A model generated the notes under the pieces. The model was not told where the DNA came from. It was given only the letters and a program-made list of their open reading frames with translations, and searched no databases. A DNA stretch of 64,000 nucleotides from contig CM049318.1 in NCBI GenBank assembly GCA_026874595.1, forward strand, positions 49,318,750 through 49,382,749. The letters run 5' to 3'. This DNA comes from Sipunculus nudus (lineage: Eukaryota; Annelida; Sipuncula; Golfingiida; Sipunculidae). Below are positions 47,495-60,500 of the stretch, piece by piece. The translations under genes and the position numbers were made by a program. The stretch's first letter is position 1; every line of letters starts with the position of its first letter.

Positions 47495-48690
47495 TAACAA
47501 GTGACCCATGGGTCATGACGCTCAGCTGCCAAGCATGACCTGCCACATCATGGGCTGAGATTCACAACTTCCAGTCACATTTTGAAGAACCAATTTGCCA
47601 ATATGTTGAAATTTTCTACGACAACAGAAATATACATCACCTATGTCTGGTTAAAACACAGTGACTTGATGGTCTTAGGAAAAATGAATGATTGTTAAGC
47701 TATCAGTAACTATTCCCATAGCTTGCTTGATACCTGTCAGTCTCAAAAGAAACACCAAAAAGGGCAAATATAAGATCAAAATATATAGCAAAAATCAAGG
47801 AAATCCATGCTAGAATTATTGAGAAACGGGTGCTTATAAATATGAAGTTTGAATCAAATTGAGTGATGCATAGATATGGCATATGTGAAAGACTGAAGGT
47901 TTGGGTTGAACAGTTTCACTTGCAAAATGTTCACAACCATTTAGAATAATTCAGTAATGTGTCCTTGACCTTTGACCTTTTGAACTCGACATCGATAGGC
48001 TTCTTCCCCTATTGGTAGATAAGCCATATATGACAAATGGAAGGTATAGATTGAAAAGTTTCCTGAAAATGACTCCACACAAAAAGTGGGTGCAGTGAAC
48101 TTCACCTTTGACCTCAAATTCAACAGGTCTTTTCCCCTGTTGGCAGAGAAGCGATATCAGTGCTGTGAAGTTTGGAATGAAATGTCTAGCTTGAAATGTT
48201 TTCACAACCTTTTAAAAAAATTGGATCCTGTGACCCTGATCTTTGATCTTGTGACCTAAAACTCTATAGGATTCTTCTCCCTCTTAGTAGGTGAAATATA
48301 TGTAAAAGTTCAAAGAATTGGGATGAAAGATTTGGCTTAAAATGCATCCACAGGCATTAAATAAAGGGACTCCTGTGACCTTGACCTTTGACCTGTTGAA
48401 AGATTGAAGGTTTTGGATGAAAATTTTAGCTAAAAGAATTATTTCTGGGGGGTGCATACACACCCTGTAACTTCGAGAATATAGGTCAGTGACCTAATTT
48501 CAGGTTTGCAAGGAGATCATTTTAGAACATCTAAGACTACATAGGGTTCATGACCCTAGCCCGTACAGTTACGATTTGTGCCCTGCTAACAGACGGACGG
48601 CCGGTCAGCAGGATGGACAGATGGAAGGACGACGGACAAAGACCCATCGCTATAGCCCAGCATGACTGAAAGTCAGCTGAGCTAAAAATG
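47495..48690. mobile_element. 1.2-kb insertion in the array with internal ~140-bp repeats
   Basis: The unit text is broken after GTAATAGTTT and resumes at about 48,690 with GATCCTTCCAAAACGATGGC. The insert begins GACCCATGGGTCATGACGCT with CAGCTG and ends near GTCAGCTGAGCTAAA. Its start is shared with 23,998-24,035. Inside, blocks with TGACCTTTGACC recur near 47,961, 48,106, 48,240 and 48,375, a period of 134-145 bp. Confidence 0.65.
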
Positions 48691-50376
48691 ATCCTTCCAA
48701 AACGATGGCCTGTAGAATGCTATCAGTGAGACTCAAGAACCAAAAAGCCGGCGAATTTGAGGACAACTGACAAACAAACAGACAAACTTACAAAGGGACA
48801 CAAGATGGAGACAAGATGACTTAATCAAGTTATGGAGAAGACTCAGAGGAAGAAAATAAGCTATAGTTTATGTAATTGAGGCTTATAATTTTGGAGATAT
48901 GGCCAAATAATGATATACTGGATATGTTCGACTGCAGCGCCCTCTAGTGGACATATCCTGAAGACGACAAATGCGTTTCGTGATATTAGTGTATGACATA
49001 AGATGTAATAGTTTCAAAAGGATTCGTCCACATATCTGACTTGTTGATTGCTATATCTAAAGTGCAAAAACTAGCAAGCAGGCGAATATGAGGATAAATG
49101 ACAAACAGACAGACATACTGACAAAGTGACACTAGATGGAGACCAGGTGACTTGACCATGTTTTGAAGAAGACCAAGAGAAAGAAAATAAGCCATAGTTT
49201 GTGTAATATAGGTTTACTCTTACGGAAATATGTTCAAAAACTGATTTTTTTGGAAGGGTCAAGTGCAGCGCCCCCTAGCAGCCATATCGGGAAAATGAAA
49301 AATAATTTTTGAGATATTAGTATAATACATAAGATGAAGGAACAAACATACACGGGTGACCAACATGCTTTCGAAAATCGAAGATTTCCGGCAAGTAATA
49401 CAAGTAATAAAGTCTGGACTGTGCCTCCAACATGTATGATAATAGATAGGGCCCGGAAAGGCCGACACGCACCGCTGCACACGCCGGCTGCCCACCGTAA
49501 GGACCCTGTCGGCACTTGCGGCAATTGCACGTGTCTTCGTGGTATGTATCAGTTTCAAAAGGATGCCTGCATATCTGTGGCCTATAGGGCATGTCACCGT
49601 GAAATCGCGAAATCTCATTCGACGAGAAACGGTGCGAGATTTTGCAAGATTTTTGGTTGGATCACCGAGAACTCACCAAGGGCTACAAGATGCAAAAATT
49701 TTGACCTCTCTAGCATAAAAACTGACAGAGTTAGAAGCTGAAAACTGCATATTTTCAAAATTCAAAGGTTTTACCCCAAAAATAGAGAAATCTGGCAATA
49801 GCGCACTTTGGCACCTATGCGCAAAAATAAGCCCATGGACCCTAGTTTAAGGTGCTGTGATGGAAATGGCCCAATGTTTAATAGTTCTGGAGGTATAGCA
49901 CCAAAACAAATTTTCATGTTTTTTCATCTGCAACGCCCCCTGGCGGCCATTTCCAAAATCTGAAAAACCCGTTTCGAGATATTCTTATGTTACATAAAAT
50001 ATCTCAGAATCAGTAAAATTGCTGCAAATTTGAAAAATATCACGAAATTCCATGATTTCTCCCCAAAATTGCGTAACCATGGTAACAGCGAAATGAGGCA
50101 ATTTTGCAGTGTTGGAAGTGGCCATGCAGTGGCAAATAAAACGGGCTACAGATTATGTGCCTACGGCTATTTTTGACGAAGGTATGAAGAAAAAACCGTT
50201 TTTGAGCTTTTTGGTGACCCTGACCTTGACCCTTGACCGATCATGACCAAAAACAATAGGCTCCGAGAAGAACCGATTATACACTCTATCTATAAGTTTC
50301 AGGACGATTGGTGCAAAATTGTGGCCTGTAGAGCGGGGACATACAGACAAACAAACAAACGGAACTGATCAACATA

Positions 50377-50533
50377 CTTGTCGAAATCTCTGATTCCGGC
50401 AAGCAACAAACAGACATACGCAACTGACCAATATGCTTGCCGAAATCTTTGATTCCGGCAAGCAACAAACAGACAGACAAACAGACATACGCAACTGACC
50501 AATATGCTTGCCGAAATCTTTGATTCCGGCAAG
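50377..50533. repeat. Three tandem hairpins, GCTTGCCGAAATC...GATTCCGGCAAGC
   Basis: Hairpins at 50,377-50,403, 50,436-50,462 and 50,507-50,533 have 12-bp stems with one mismatch and a 3-nt loop, separated by CAACAAACAGACATACGCAA-type spacers. The last two are identical. They close the array. Confidence 0.85.
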
Positions 50534-50554
50534 CAAAAAACTTTCCCAGTGACC

Positions 50555-51200
50555 TAAACACGTGAATTTATATGATAATATATAAGACCTGGAAATACGT
50601 CCCTCTAACCTGTAAGGCTCTATGAGGATGCAAATATTTTGTCAACGCCTCATGGCATACACGTATGCTGTCACTTGACATAAACCAGACCAATCGTTAG
50701 CTTTTTAGTATACCTTCTAACAGCACCTACCATGTGTGAAAAATAAAACGTTTTAACTCAGCATATTGGTAAATCCATGTTTGCTGAATTTCCAACCGCA
50801 TGAATACAAGTATGACTCGAGGTACAAGAAATGATTAATTTATCATTCGTAGCCTTCGTAGCATTCGTGTTAAGATTATCAATGCAACAGGATGGATGAC
50901 CGTTCTAGTACATTCCCAATGTGGCTTGTATCACAACTCATACCCTTATAAATGCCTACTCATGTATTCACGGATACAGACACACACCCTCACACACACA
51001 GAGTTTTCATGAGAATACAGTTTTACAACCAGAACCAAACTCATATATGTTAAAACCGTTTATTATAAACTTCCAAAAGCTTTATTATTTATAAATAAAA
51101 CTTAAAAACCAATAATAATTTGAACAACTCTGCCTTATATTCAGCTAGCTAAATTACTTATATACAATTTCCTAAGTTTAACAAGTAAGTAACAGTAATC
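50555..51200. other. No gene seen; 3' flank of the VWA gene
   Basis: Contains plus-strand TTTATT at 51,081-51,086 (AATAAA on the minus strand), a possible distal polyadenylation signal. Confidence 0.45.
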
Positions 51201-51205
51201 AGCCT

Positions 51206-51211
51206 TTATTG
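51206..51211 (-). terminator. Candidate polyadenylation signal of the VWA/EGF gene
   Basis: AATAAA on the minus strand, 28 nt beyond the stop codon. A second lies at 51,081-51,086 and would give a more usual 3' UTR length. Confidence 0.4.
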
Positions 51212-51238
51212 CTATATGAGATATAAGTTGAGTATTTT

Positions 51239-51444
51239 TCATGGAAAATCATCAAAGCACAAGATATTCAGGAGTTCATCGGCTGCAGCGTTGATGTCGC
51301 TGGCGGTAGGAACTCTGACAATATCCATGGTTGAGTTGGAGGTCAAGGCGCTCAGTTTGTCAAGCTCCACTAGTTCTCCTACTGCCGCCCCGATGATTCT
51401 GATTCCGCTGTCACGTGCAGCGCGAGCCTGGCTCTCGGTAAGCT
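51239..51444 (-). CDS. VWA/EGF gene, last exon (end of VWA2, stop codon)
   Basis: After the acceptor TCCTTTTTAG: LTESQARAARDSGIRIIGAA ... LDKLSALTSN ... ADELLNILCFDDFP and TGA at 51,239-51,241. This is the last strand and helices of VWA2 (IRIIGAAVG matches the usual I.VIGVG strand). Confidence 0.88.
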
Positions 51445-54219
51445 CTAAAAAGGAAAGTTGTACAAACACATGAACATTTGTAATATTGGCACTCAGTATT
51501 CATTAATAAGGACAGTATTTATTTACTGATATAACAAACAAGGGTTGGGTTGCTATCAGACGCGTTTATTTAAATAAATTTCCCGAATTATCGATATTAG
51601 CAAGTGAGCGTCAGTGACCAATTGGATTATATAGTGTTAGGTGAACTTTTAACTGGACAGAACTAACAAGGTCAGAGTTTGCAGTTCAACCATACAAATT
51701 ATTAGCTTTTCCCGAAGCATCCGTTAGTTTATAGATATTTGCATTATACCATGACTGAAATGGACATTCCATTACTAACTCCTGCTCTATTTCAAGCCTT
51801 CTTGCAATATGTCTAGCCATTTTTTCGAAATATATTTTCCATCTTAATTGGTGAAGGAACAGGGCGAGCGGATGGCATATAAACCCCTCTCAAAGGTACA
51901 TTTAAAGATATTGGCTTTCTTGTTAAAAGTTAGCCCTTCCCTCGTAACCCTGGTAACCATAACCCTGTTGCTTGCACGAGAACGAGATTTCAGCTGTCTT
52001 ACCAGGTCTGATCGTGGCCTGTCCGTCAGTGACCAGCACGGCCACGTTTTGTGCGGACGGACGGTCCCCTGCTACTGAACGGAACACACCTGGGTTAAAG
52101 AGGAAATTACAACAGTTATAACATTAGATATGAGTATTCGCATCCATCCCATTCTGTCTAAACCTCTGAAACTCGGAATTTACTGCAAATAGAACCACTG
52201 ATTTCTATAAAGTTCGACACAAAGAAAACTGTTGCAATTATTGTATAAACATCTCCTAATAGCTTATTTGGTCCCTGTTTGTTTGAAAACAAATAATATT
52301 GTCCATCAATGGCGGAAATACTGTTTCTTGGTTTATCAAATAAAAAAAAAAATATCCTTCATTAACGACCTATATACACATTTCACATTACAGCAAATTT
52401 CAAACACAATATAGCTGTTTCATTAATATGGATTAAGAAAAAGTGTATATCGCTTAAGAAGCCTCTGCATATACCGTTTATAGTTCCAACTTACATAGAT
52501 CTTTCATTTCTAATCTCATGAACAATAAAAGCACAACTAGTGCGAATATGATACTTTTAAAAAGCATAAATGTAAATAAACAATTGGCCCATAGCTGAAT
52601 TTGGCAAACACGCCATGCATGCTTAATTTCAGGTTAACAAGGACCTCCCGGAAGTACAGTTAGAATGTTCTAGGTCTTACGATTACGATTTGTGCCCTGT
52701 TTACGGCCAGCAGGCCCCCCGGCCCGACGGACAACAGATGATCGCCGTACCTCAGTTGACTTACTCAAGATGTGAAAATTATTAATGAATATTAATTTGT
52801 CATTGAATAAACATACTTTGGTAGGTGAGCGCCAGGCCTTCTTGAATGTTTGTTCTGCCTCCCTTTCTTGCGATGACCATAGCATTCAGCACATCTTTCT
52901 TATTGTCATAAACATTCAAGCCGAACTCAATCTGTGCCTGGTCTGCGAAGCTGATCAAAGCCACGCGCATACGATCGCCCCCTATCGGCAGTGATTGTAC
53001 TACTCTGCGGGCAAACGCAAGGATGATGTCGTAAACCATGGTGATGCTCTCTGACGTGTCTAGCATGAATACGATGTCGTAACTACTGGGGCAGTCTGTA
53101 TGAAAAAAAAGACAAATTTCAAATTGGAAGAATTGACCATAATATGAATGACCGAAAGTTCAAGAGCAGGGACCAGTGTATATCCATGTTCACTGACGTG
53201 GCATTTCTTTTAGATAATGATAGTTCATTGCCAAAAAAAACATTGAAACCTTTGTAATAAGACCACCCATCTGACTGCCCTAAAGTGTTCTTAATTCAAG
53301 GGTGGTCCTATTAGACATGTGGTCTTATTAGACATGTGGTTTTATAAGACAGGTGGTCTTTCATACAGGTTCCTCTGTAAATTACTATTCCAGAATTATA
53401 AAAAAGAAAAACTTAGTATATTAACTTAAGCGTCCTTAAAGCTCATGTACAGGTAAGTATATACCAGTAACACCTGATGCCTGAAGAAACACAGTTACAG
53501 ACATTCTTATTTATGTCCGTAATGACAAAAAATCACACACCCAGACAATGTAATGTTTAAAGTCCCCTAACTAACATAATAAACTGTAATCAGCAGAAAC
53601 AAAGTCAATTTCATCAGTTGTAATACTATATTAGATATGTATATAACAGAATGCATGTTTCGGATATTCAGACTAAATACTTCTAATATTTTGGGCCAGG
53701 GTTAGCCAAACCCCTTTCACTTTCTAAGTATGAGGGCTTCTTGGGGATCTTCTGAGATATCTACAGAATTCATACCAATAATTAAATTCTGGTATCTGAC
53801 AAATATGCAATATTCGATATATAAAAAATAATGATTTATTTTACTGCATATGTTCCAGACTTTATCAGCAATATTTGTGTTCCGCACAAGGGATCTAACA
53901 AAATTCAAGAGACCTGTATAAGAAGTTTATTAACACATGTCTATCCTCTCTGTATCGGGAGATAATTGCGACAGACGCGACCTCTGGAGGACGATAACTT
54001 ACTTATATCACAGTTGTATCCCGCGAACCGCGGTGCACACAGACACTCATATCCCTGGAGGTGGTCCACACAAACGGCCTGAGGGTGGCAAGGGTTGGGA
54101 TTACAATCATCCTGAACTGAAAACGAATTTCATTCTATAAATACATTGATACCTTGATTTCATACGTAATCCACACGTGTGTTTTAATCATTTTTTGTCG
54201 TATTTTATTTGGCACGAGT

Positions 54220-54299
<80 letters not shown>

Positions 54300-54476
54300 C
54301 ATTAACAAAAACAACCATTATAATAATAATAATAATAACAATAGTAAAATAATTAATAAAAGCTTTAAGTAATTTGACCTCATTTCTATTTTGCAGCCAT
54401 AAATACATCTACCTTTATTAATTTTTAACAAACGTGTGTTTTAATCATTTTTTGTCGTATTTTATTTGGCACGAGT

Positions 54477-54574
<98 letters not shown>

Positions 54575-57500
54575 CATTAACAAAAACAACCATTATAATA
54601 ATAATAATAATAATAACAATAGTAAAATAATAAATAAAAGATTTAAGTAATTTGACCTCATTTCTATTTTGCAGCCATAAATACATCTACCTTTATTAAT
54701 TTTAACAAATTTAACAAAAAGCGGAGGAACCAGACAACATGACACACCATAACTTACCATTACAGAAAGTGTTGAATGTAGACACGACGGAGCCTGGGAG
54801 CGCCCTCTGGGACGACATCTGCTGTATATTTTTGTCAACAGGAACACTGGCCAATCCCGACAGCTCATGCATATTTATACCGCGTCCAATGGCAACGACC
54901 GTTATATGAGTGTCGCGGATTAGGCGCAGTTCCTTAGCAGCTGGAATCGTTAACTGTGCTTCCACATTTGATCCCCCTGATAAGAAAGAAGTTCTAAATA
55001 AACAATAGTTTTTAGTCTGGCGCCGGTAACTTATCTACTAAAGGCTAGTGCGTGCAACGACACACTGCGCAGAATCGGACTCAAAAGAGTACGGCTCTAC
55101 AAAAATTGCACTGGGCGTTCTAAATACACGAGCGGCGTAGGTATAAATGTAAGGAATAGGATCCGTACAAATACATTCAATGAGAACAGTTCCAAGGCAA
55201 ATAACATAAACATTGTTTTATTTGTGTGTGTTGTGTAGAAAAAAGTAATATTTGTAAGCGTACACATGTGAAATGCAAATAGGTGTTTACTTTAAATGTA
55301 TTAAATATTGAGTTTAAACTTTGAGAGCTGAGACAAGTAGTCCCGACGGTCACACTAAGTGGAGCAGGTTCGTTAAGAGCAGAAATAACCTATAGCGGAC
55401 GGGTGTTTCCAAAGATTTATTTGATATAAAGTTTCAGAATAGATCTATTCCACGAGTTTATTATTCAATTTATTATTTAAACTCATTCGTCGCAGCACTA
55501 GAACATGATACAGAGTCACGAAACAGATATATAGACAAATACAATTTAACAATCATAAAATATATACAGCAGTTCGATAGGAAGAACGTTTATGGTTTTG
55601 AAAACTTAGCCATTTTACAAATTAAATGTAGATATTAAGGATTTTAAAAAGTTGACACCTGATAACCTGTATACACTTTTTCATGTATAACCATATATAC
55701 ATGGATCAAGGGAAACGATAAAAGTGTTATGAGTGATTTGTTAATGTCGAGGTCCTTATGATGTCTATAACTACCGCAACCGTTATGCTCCGCCCCTGGA
55801 CCTTATTATGCTAATAAACTCAACAAAAAAGGTCAATTATATCAAAAAGCCTCCTCAAATGTACAGAATGGAAAGAATAAATACATTATTAACACAGCTT
55901 GAGACACATGTATTTATTGAACACGCATGTTTTGATTGGAATTTTTAAAAGGTACCAAAGACGATGAATAAGGACGTACATTTGGTCATGAAAAAATTGA
56001 GTATACACAGTCTTTTGTTATCTAACTAAATGGAAACTGAAAAAAAAAATGAAGATGTCTCGTTTTCCCCCCCATGACCCAACCTACTCACACTAAAGCT
56101 CAACTCTGCTATGAATCAAAATGCTGACTAGAAATCTGCATTCTAAGGGATGCAAGCCTCCGCCATGAGCGGGGTCCATATTGTGGGATGCTCCCTAACG
56201 CGTGTTTGCATCCCCTTATTCTGCGTATATTCCCAGGTTAATTCGTGCATAAGTTACTGAAAATTGGTGAATATTCGACACCAAAATCTAATCGATTTTT
56301 CATTGGCCCATTCCCGAAACGCCCTCAAATTTTCATAAGATTCAGTTCAGATTGCGTGAGTTATATTGTGAACAAACACACACACACACACAGTCACACA
56401 CACAGGCGAACGGGGATGAACGCCTAATCTCACAAGGAGAAAATAACAACTGGAGACTTGCTACCAATTCGCCAGACAAGGTTTTCGTCAAACCTAAGAA
56501 CAACAGCAAGAGCATCGCCTTCAGTCTCATATACCATCAAAAATAATACTTGATTGTCTCACCGTCAGTAATGACGAGAACGTGGTTGGGAGCGTCCGGT
56601 CTGTCCCCGCTGGTTCCGAACACTTCATTCTGCATACGACGGATGGCGGTCTGTGTGTTGGTACGGTTACCTTTGAACTCGATGAATCCGAGAGCGTGAA
56701 CGAGGTCTTCTGTTGTCTGATACCTGTTGAATAGTACGGTGAAAGCTTAGTACCTCTGATTCCCAGCAAAGGTCATTAAAGTCAGCCATTCACCTACCTT
56801 TTCTAGAGACAGGCGTACAACGCCATCTTAAGTACTCTCAGTTGCAACTCCTAACTTACCTGAAGACTGGTTCCAACTCCAGTATGCACGCTCATACCGG
56901 TTGTCATGGACGTTCCCGCGATCCTCGTTGATTATCGGTGAAGATATCTTATAAAATAATTTTCTTTATATATTTCTAGTTTTCTGATATTGAAATATGA
57001 TTGGTTGCACAAAAATTGAAAGGTGGATGTATAGATAATAGGATATACTGAATCTTTGATATTCCACTGCACTTAGCATGGATTTATTATTAATATCTTT
57101 TAATCTAATCATTAAAGTCACACGTAATGTACAACCAACTTTTGGCAACTTCTCTGAGCAAACGAAATGCCTATTTTTAACATATATAATACATACTGGA
57201 GTTGGAACCAGTCGACCGGGAGTACATAAGATGGCGTTGTACGCCCGTCTCTATGATTGGCCAAGAGCAACGGTGCCATAATAGAGCGGGGTACCAGTCT
57301 ACCTTTTCTATAGAATTTATGTGATTTCTTGCTTATTCTTCATGCATATTAATGAAGACAATAGTCGATTCCACCACCCCTGTTCACCTGTTTTTATCGC
57401 CATTGTTTTTGGGAGTTAATGAATGTTAAATCCTTTTGCCCTATCACAGAAAGAGGGAAATGCGTAATTAACTATTATGGAAAAATGACCCACGTTATGC

Positions 57501-60500
57501 CATTTTCCTGTAAACATTTTAAAACCATTTTATGAGTAACTAGTCTATTCTGTAGTGACATCTTGCCACCAGTCTATGAAATGTACATGACAGGGAGCAG
57601 TGATGATGTCATAATATACGTGACGCACAAAATAGGCAGCCATATCTAGGGGACTAATAATCAAGTGCCGTCGACCCCTGTATACAGCACGCGCTTCACT
57701 GTTACGTCACATAACTTCATATCCATATCCGAGGAGGATAAACAATGCATGGTCACTTGTTTGGGACGCCATGAACCACGGATATATATGAGACATGTCA
57801 ACCAGGTGGTAAAGTGAATTAAATTTATATTGTAAGCCGGTAGGGTACCAAAAAGTACGCATTTTCCTCTTTCTACCATTAGTGCATCTTTTGTTTGGCA
57901 AGTTTGTCTTGCGTGGAGATAATCGCGAAATGTCAGGCGGACAAGGGTGGTGGAACGGATAATAGGAAATTATTTTTAGAAAAAGTTCTGATAACACCTC
58001 TATGGCGGAAGTTTGTGCTTGTATATCTCGAAGGTGTTAATCTCAGCAATGGTGACAAACAGAAAAAACCTTGTAACCTAAGCTAGTTGGTACTATTCAT
58101 GCGGAAGTTGGACGGTCTCTCTTTGCAATTCGCCCTTTGCAAATTCTATTGCGCCTGATTGTCGGCCGATGTCCATGTTGAACGCGTTTTGAATACTAAA
58201 GCCGGCGACTCACTTACCGATTTTATCGGCCGATTCATAGGATCGGCCGACTATGTACCGACGGGGGTACATTGTCGTGTAGTGTGACACCCCAAGCGAC
58301 GCGATTTTGTCGGCGTCGGCGTGAAAAATCGCCGTCGCCAAGAGTCTGGCACTGTCAAAGAAAATCGGCCGATTTTGTCGGGCGATTACCGAAATCGTGT
58401 AGTGAGCCAATGTTTGCGACAAAGTCAGCCGATTTTGTTTATTTTTGTACGTCAGAGTTCACGTTCTGTACATTCTCACTATTAGTCATTATAAGTATAT
58501 ATTGTATAATGACATATTTCTGTATTTTAAAAAGAAATAAAGAGTTAATTGTTCAGAGTAGCTCGTCACACAATGGGAAGGATTAATAAAGGATTATTGT
58601 ATAATTACATATTTTTGTATTTAAAAAAAAATGAAGACCGATTTTGGTAAAGATTCAAATTTCATGTATTCCTAAAAGACGACCTGCAATTTATAAATCA
58701 TTATAAAGGAGTAACTATTCATATATTAACAATTTGCGAACATTTCTGTAAACACTGAACGAACAGATCATTGTTTGCTGTTGCGGAACAATAGATCCCG
58801 TAGTCGTGACGAGCATAAATTTTGTTACGGAAATAAAAAAAAAATCAAATTTTGCAACACTAGGCAGCGTGAAAAGTCAGTAGTTTTTTGTTAACAAACG
58901 ATTATAAAATATTCTTAAAACAATCCTAACAATACAATACACTAAACAAAGCCTTTTATTTATAGCTTCTCATCCGAAAATACTAGAAATGGAAAACTCC
59001 AAAGAACAATACACACGTAACAGGGACAGAACTGAAATATCTAGAACAAAGAACGCTGTTTCTACACGCGGGCCAGCTCAACTCGTATGTCTCCCATGGC
59101 AACGAACTATGCCTGTCTGACAGACACATGTAACACTCCTGCGCACAATAAACCAGGGCCTGCCTAACACGAATCAGAATGTCATCAGACACATGTAACA
59201 CTCCTACGCACAATAAAACAGACACCTGTAACATTGCAAACGCTCATTTATTGCTCATTTAAGCAATCCTTCCAGTTGTGTGACGAGCTATTCTGAACAA
59301 GTAACCAGGGTTGGGGCCAGGTACCTGTACCTGTTCCTGTACCTTGGTCCACTTTTCAGAGTTCCTGTACCTGTACCTAGAACTACAGTACCTGTACCTG
59401 GTACAAGTCTTTTTCTCTTTTAGTATTAAATTTGAATATCATTTTTGTGAATGTATAGTATCATACTGTAATTTGTGCACTTAATGGACTTTCAGTACGC
59501 ATGAATATCATGTTTGTAAATGGATGATGTTTACTGTACTTGGTGCACTAAATGAACTTTTAGTACACAAATATCATGTTTTTAAAATTTGGTGTTATAC
59601 TTTACTTGGTGCAACTTAATGAACTTTTAGTACACAAATATCATGTTTGTGAAGTATGGGGTCATACTGTACTCTTTGCGCTTAATGGACTTTCAGTACA
59701 CATGAATATCATGTTTTTAAACGGATGGTGTTATACTCTACTGGGTGTACTAAATGAACTTTTAGTGCACAAATATCATGTTTTTAAAATTTGGTGTTTT
59801 AATGTACTTGGTGCACTTAATAAACTTTAAGTACACAAATATCATGTTTGTGAAGTATGGTGTTATACTGTACTTGGTGCACCTAATGGACTTTTAATAC
59901 ACTTGCATATCATGTTTGTGAAAGTATGGTGCCATACAGATAAAAAGTTCTAATAAAATATACTTTAGCAAATGACTTCAGTACTATTTGATAGAAAAAA
60001 ACATGTTAATTTGCATATAGGTGCAGATAACAGAGAGAATAACTCATCGTCACACGTCTACGGAAATTAATGATAAATATTAAAACCTAGTCACGCAAAT
60101 ACCTGCTGATATAGGCGTTTTTTATGTGTGTGTTTTATTTTTTGAGTGTGTAGCACTAAAGTGAAAAAAAGATGATAAAGTGTTGGCTGGTTTATACAGG
60201 ATAGAAGAATACGTATAACTTCTTTGAATTTCTAGAAACAGGAAATCCAAGAAATCACTCAAACATACAAGAAGAATGTCATTTCTAAATTAAAGTTCGT
60301 GTCTGATGAAATAGCCCTTCTGAATGTATTATCCTGATGATCAGCCTCCGCAATCGTTCAAAGGGTTCAAGACCAATCCTTTTCTGACCTTACGACCTTT
60401 CTTTAGGTTTTGTTTTTAGTCCTTCTGGGTTGGACCCCCTTCTCCTAAATCCAGGACCCCCAACCTCGACCAACCCCCTGAGATATGCGGAGAAAACCAT

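Larger units (their letters stand above)
41815..50550. repeat. 8.7-kb array of ~330-bp units with CTCF-like motif
   Basis: Units share GGAGATATGGCCAAAA, AGCGCCCCCTAGCGGCCATA, TTTCGAGATATTAGTGTAAG, ACTGTGGCCTGTAGAATGCT, GACAACTGACAAACAGACGG and GGAGAAGACTCA. The AGCGCC motif starts at 42,174, 42,505, 43,175, 43,502, 44,427, 44,760, 45,092, 45,879, 46,206, 47,060, 47,417, 48,936, 49,267 and 49,932. Many intervals are 327-333 bp. Longer ones hold a second module with GACGACCTTGACCTTGACC and CGAAATATCTC/GAGATATT palindromes, or inserted elements. No coding capacity. Confidence 0.9.

Noticed and set aside
49334..49741. 135-codon plus-strand frame and overlapping minus-strand frames with Cys-rich stretches
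   Set aside because: It runs through the repeat array and a short inserted segment (about 49,340-49,545); no exon borders or conserved domain.
41815..50550. CRISPR-like array
   Set aside because: Units are ~330 bp, diverged and without short fixed repeats and unique spacers, in a eukaryotic genome.
54111..54111. Alternative acceptor (TTCAG) five bases into the EGF-2 exon
   Set aside because: It breaks the phase-1 frame; the upstream TTTTCAG keeps it open and in phase.
54154..54686. Poly-Asn and poly-Ile open frames
   Set aside because: Translations of AAT microsatellites.
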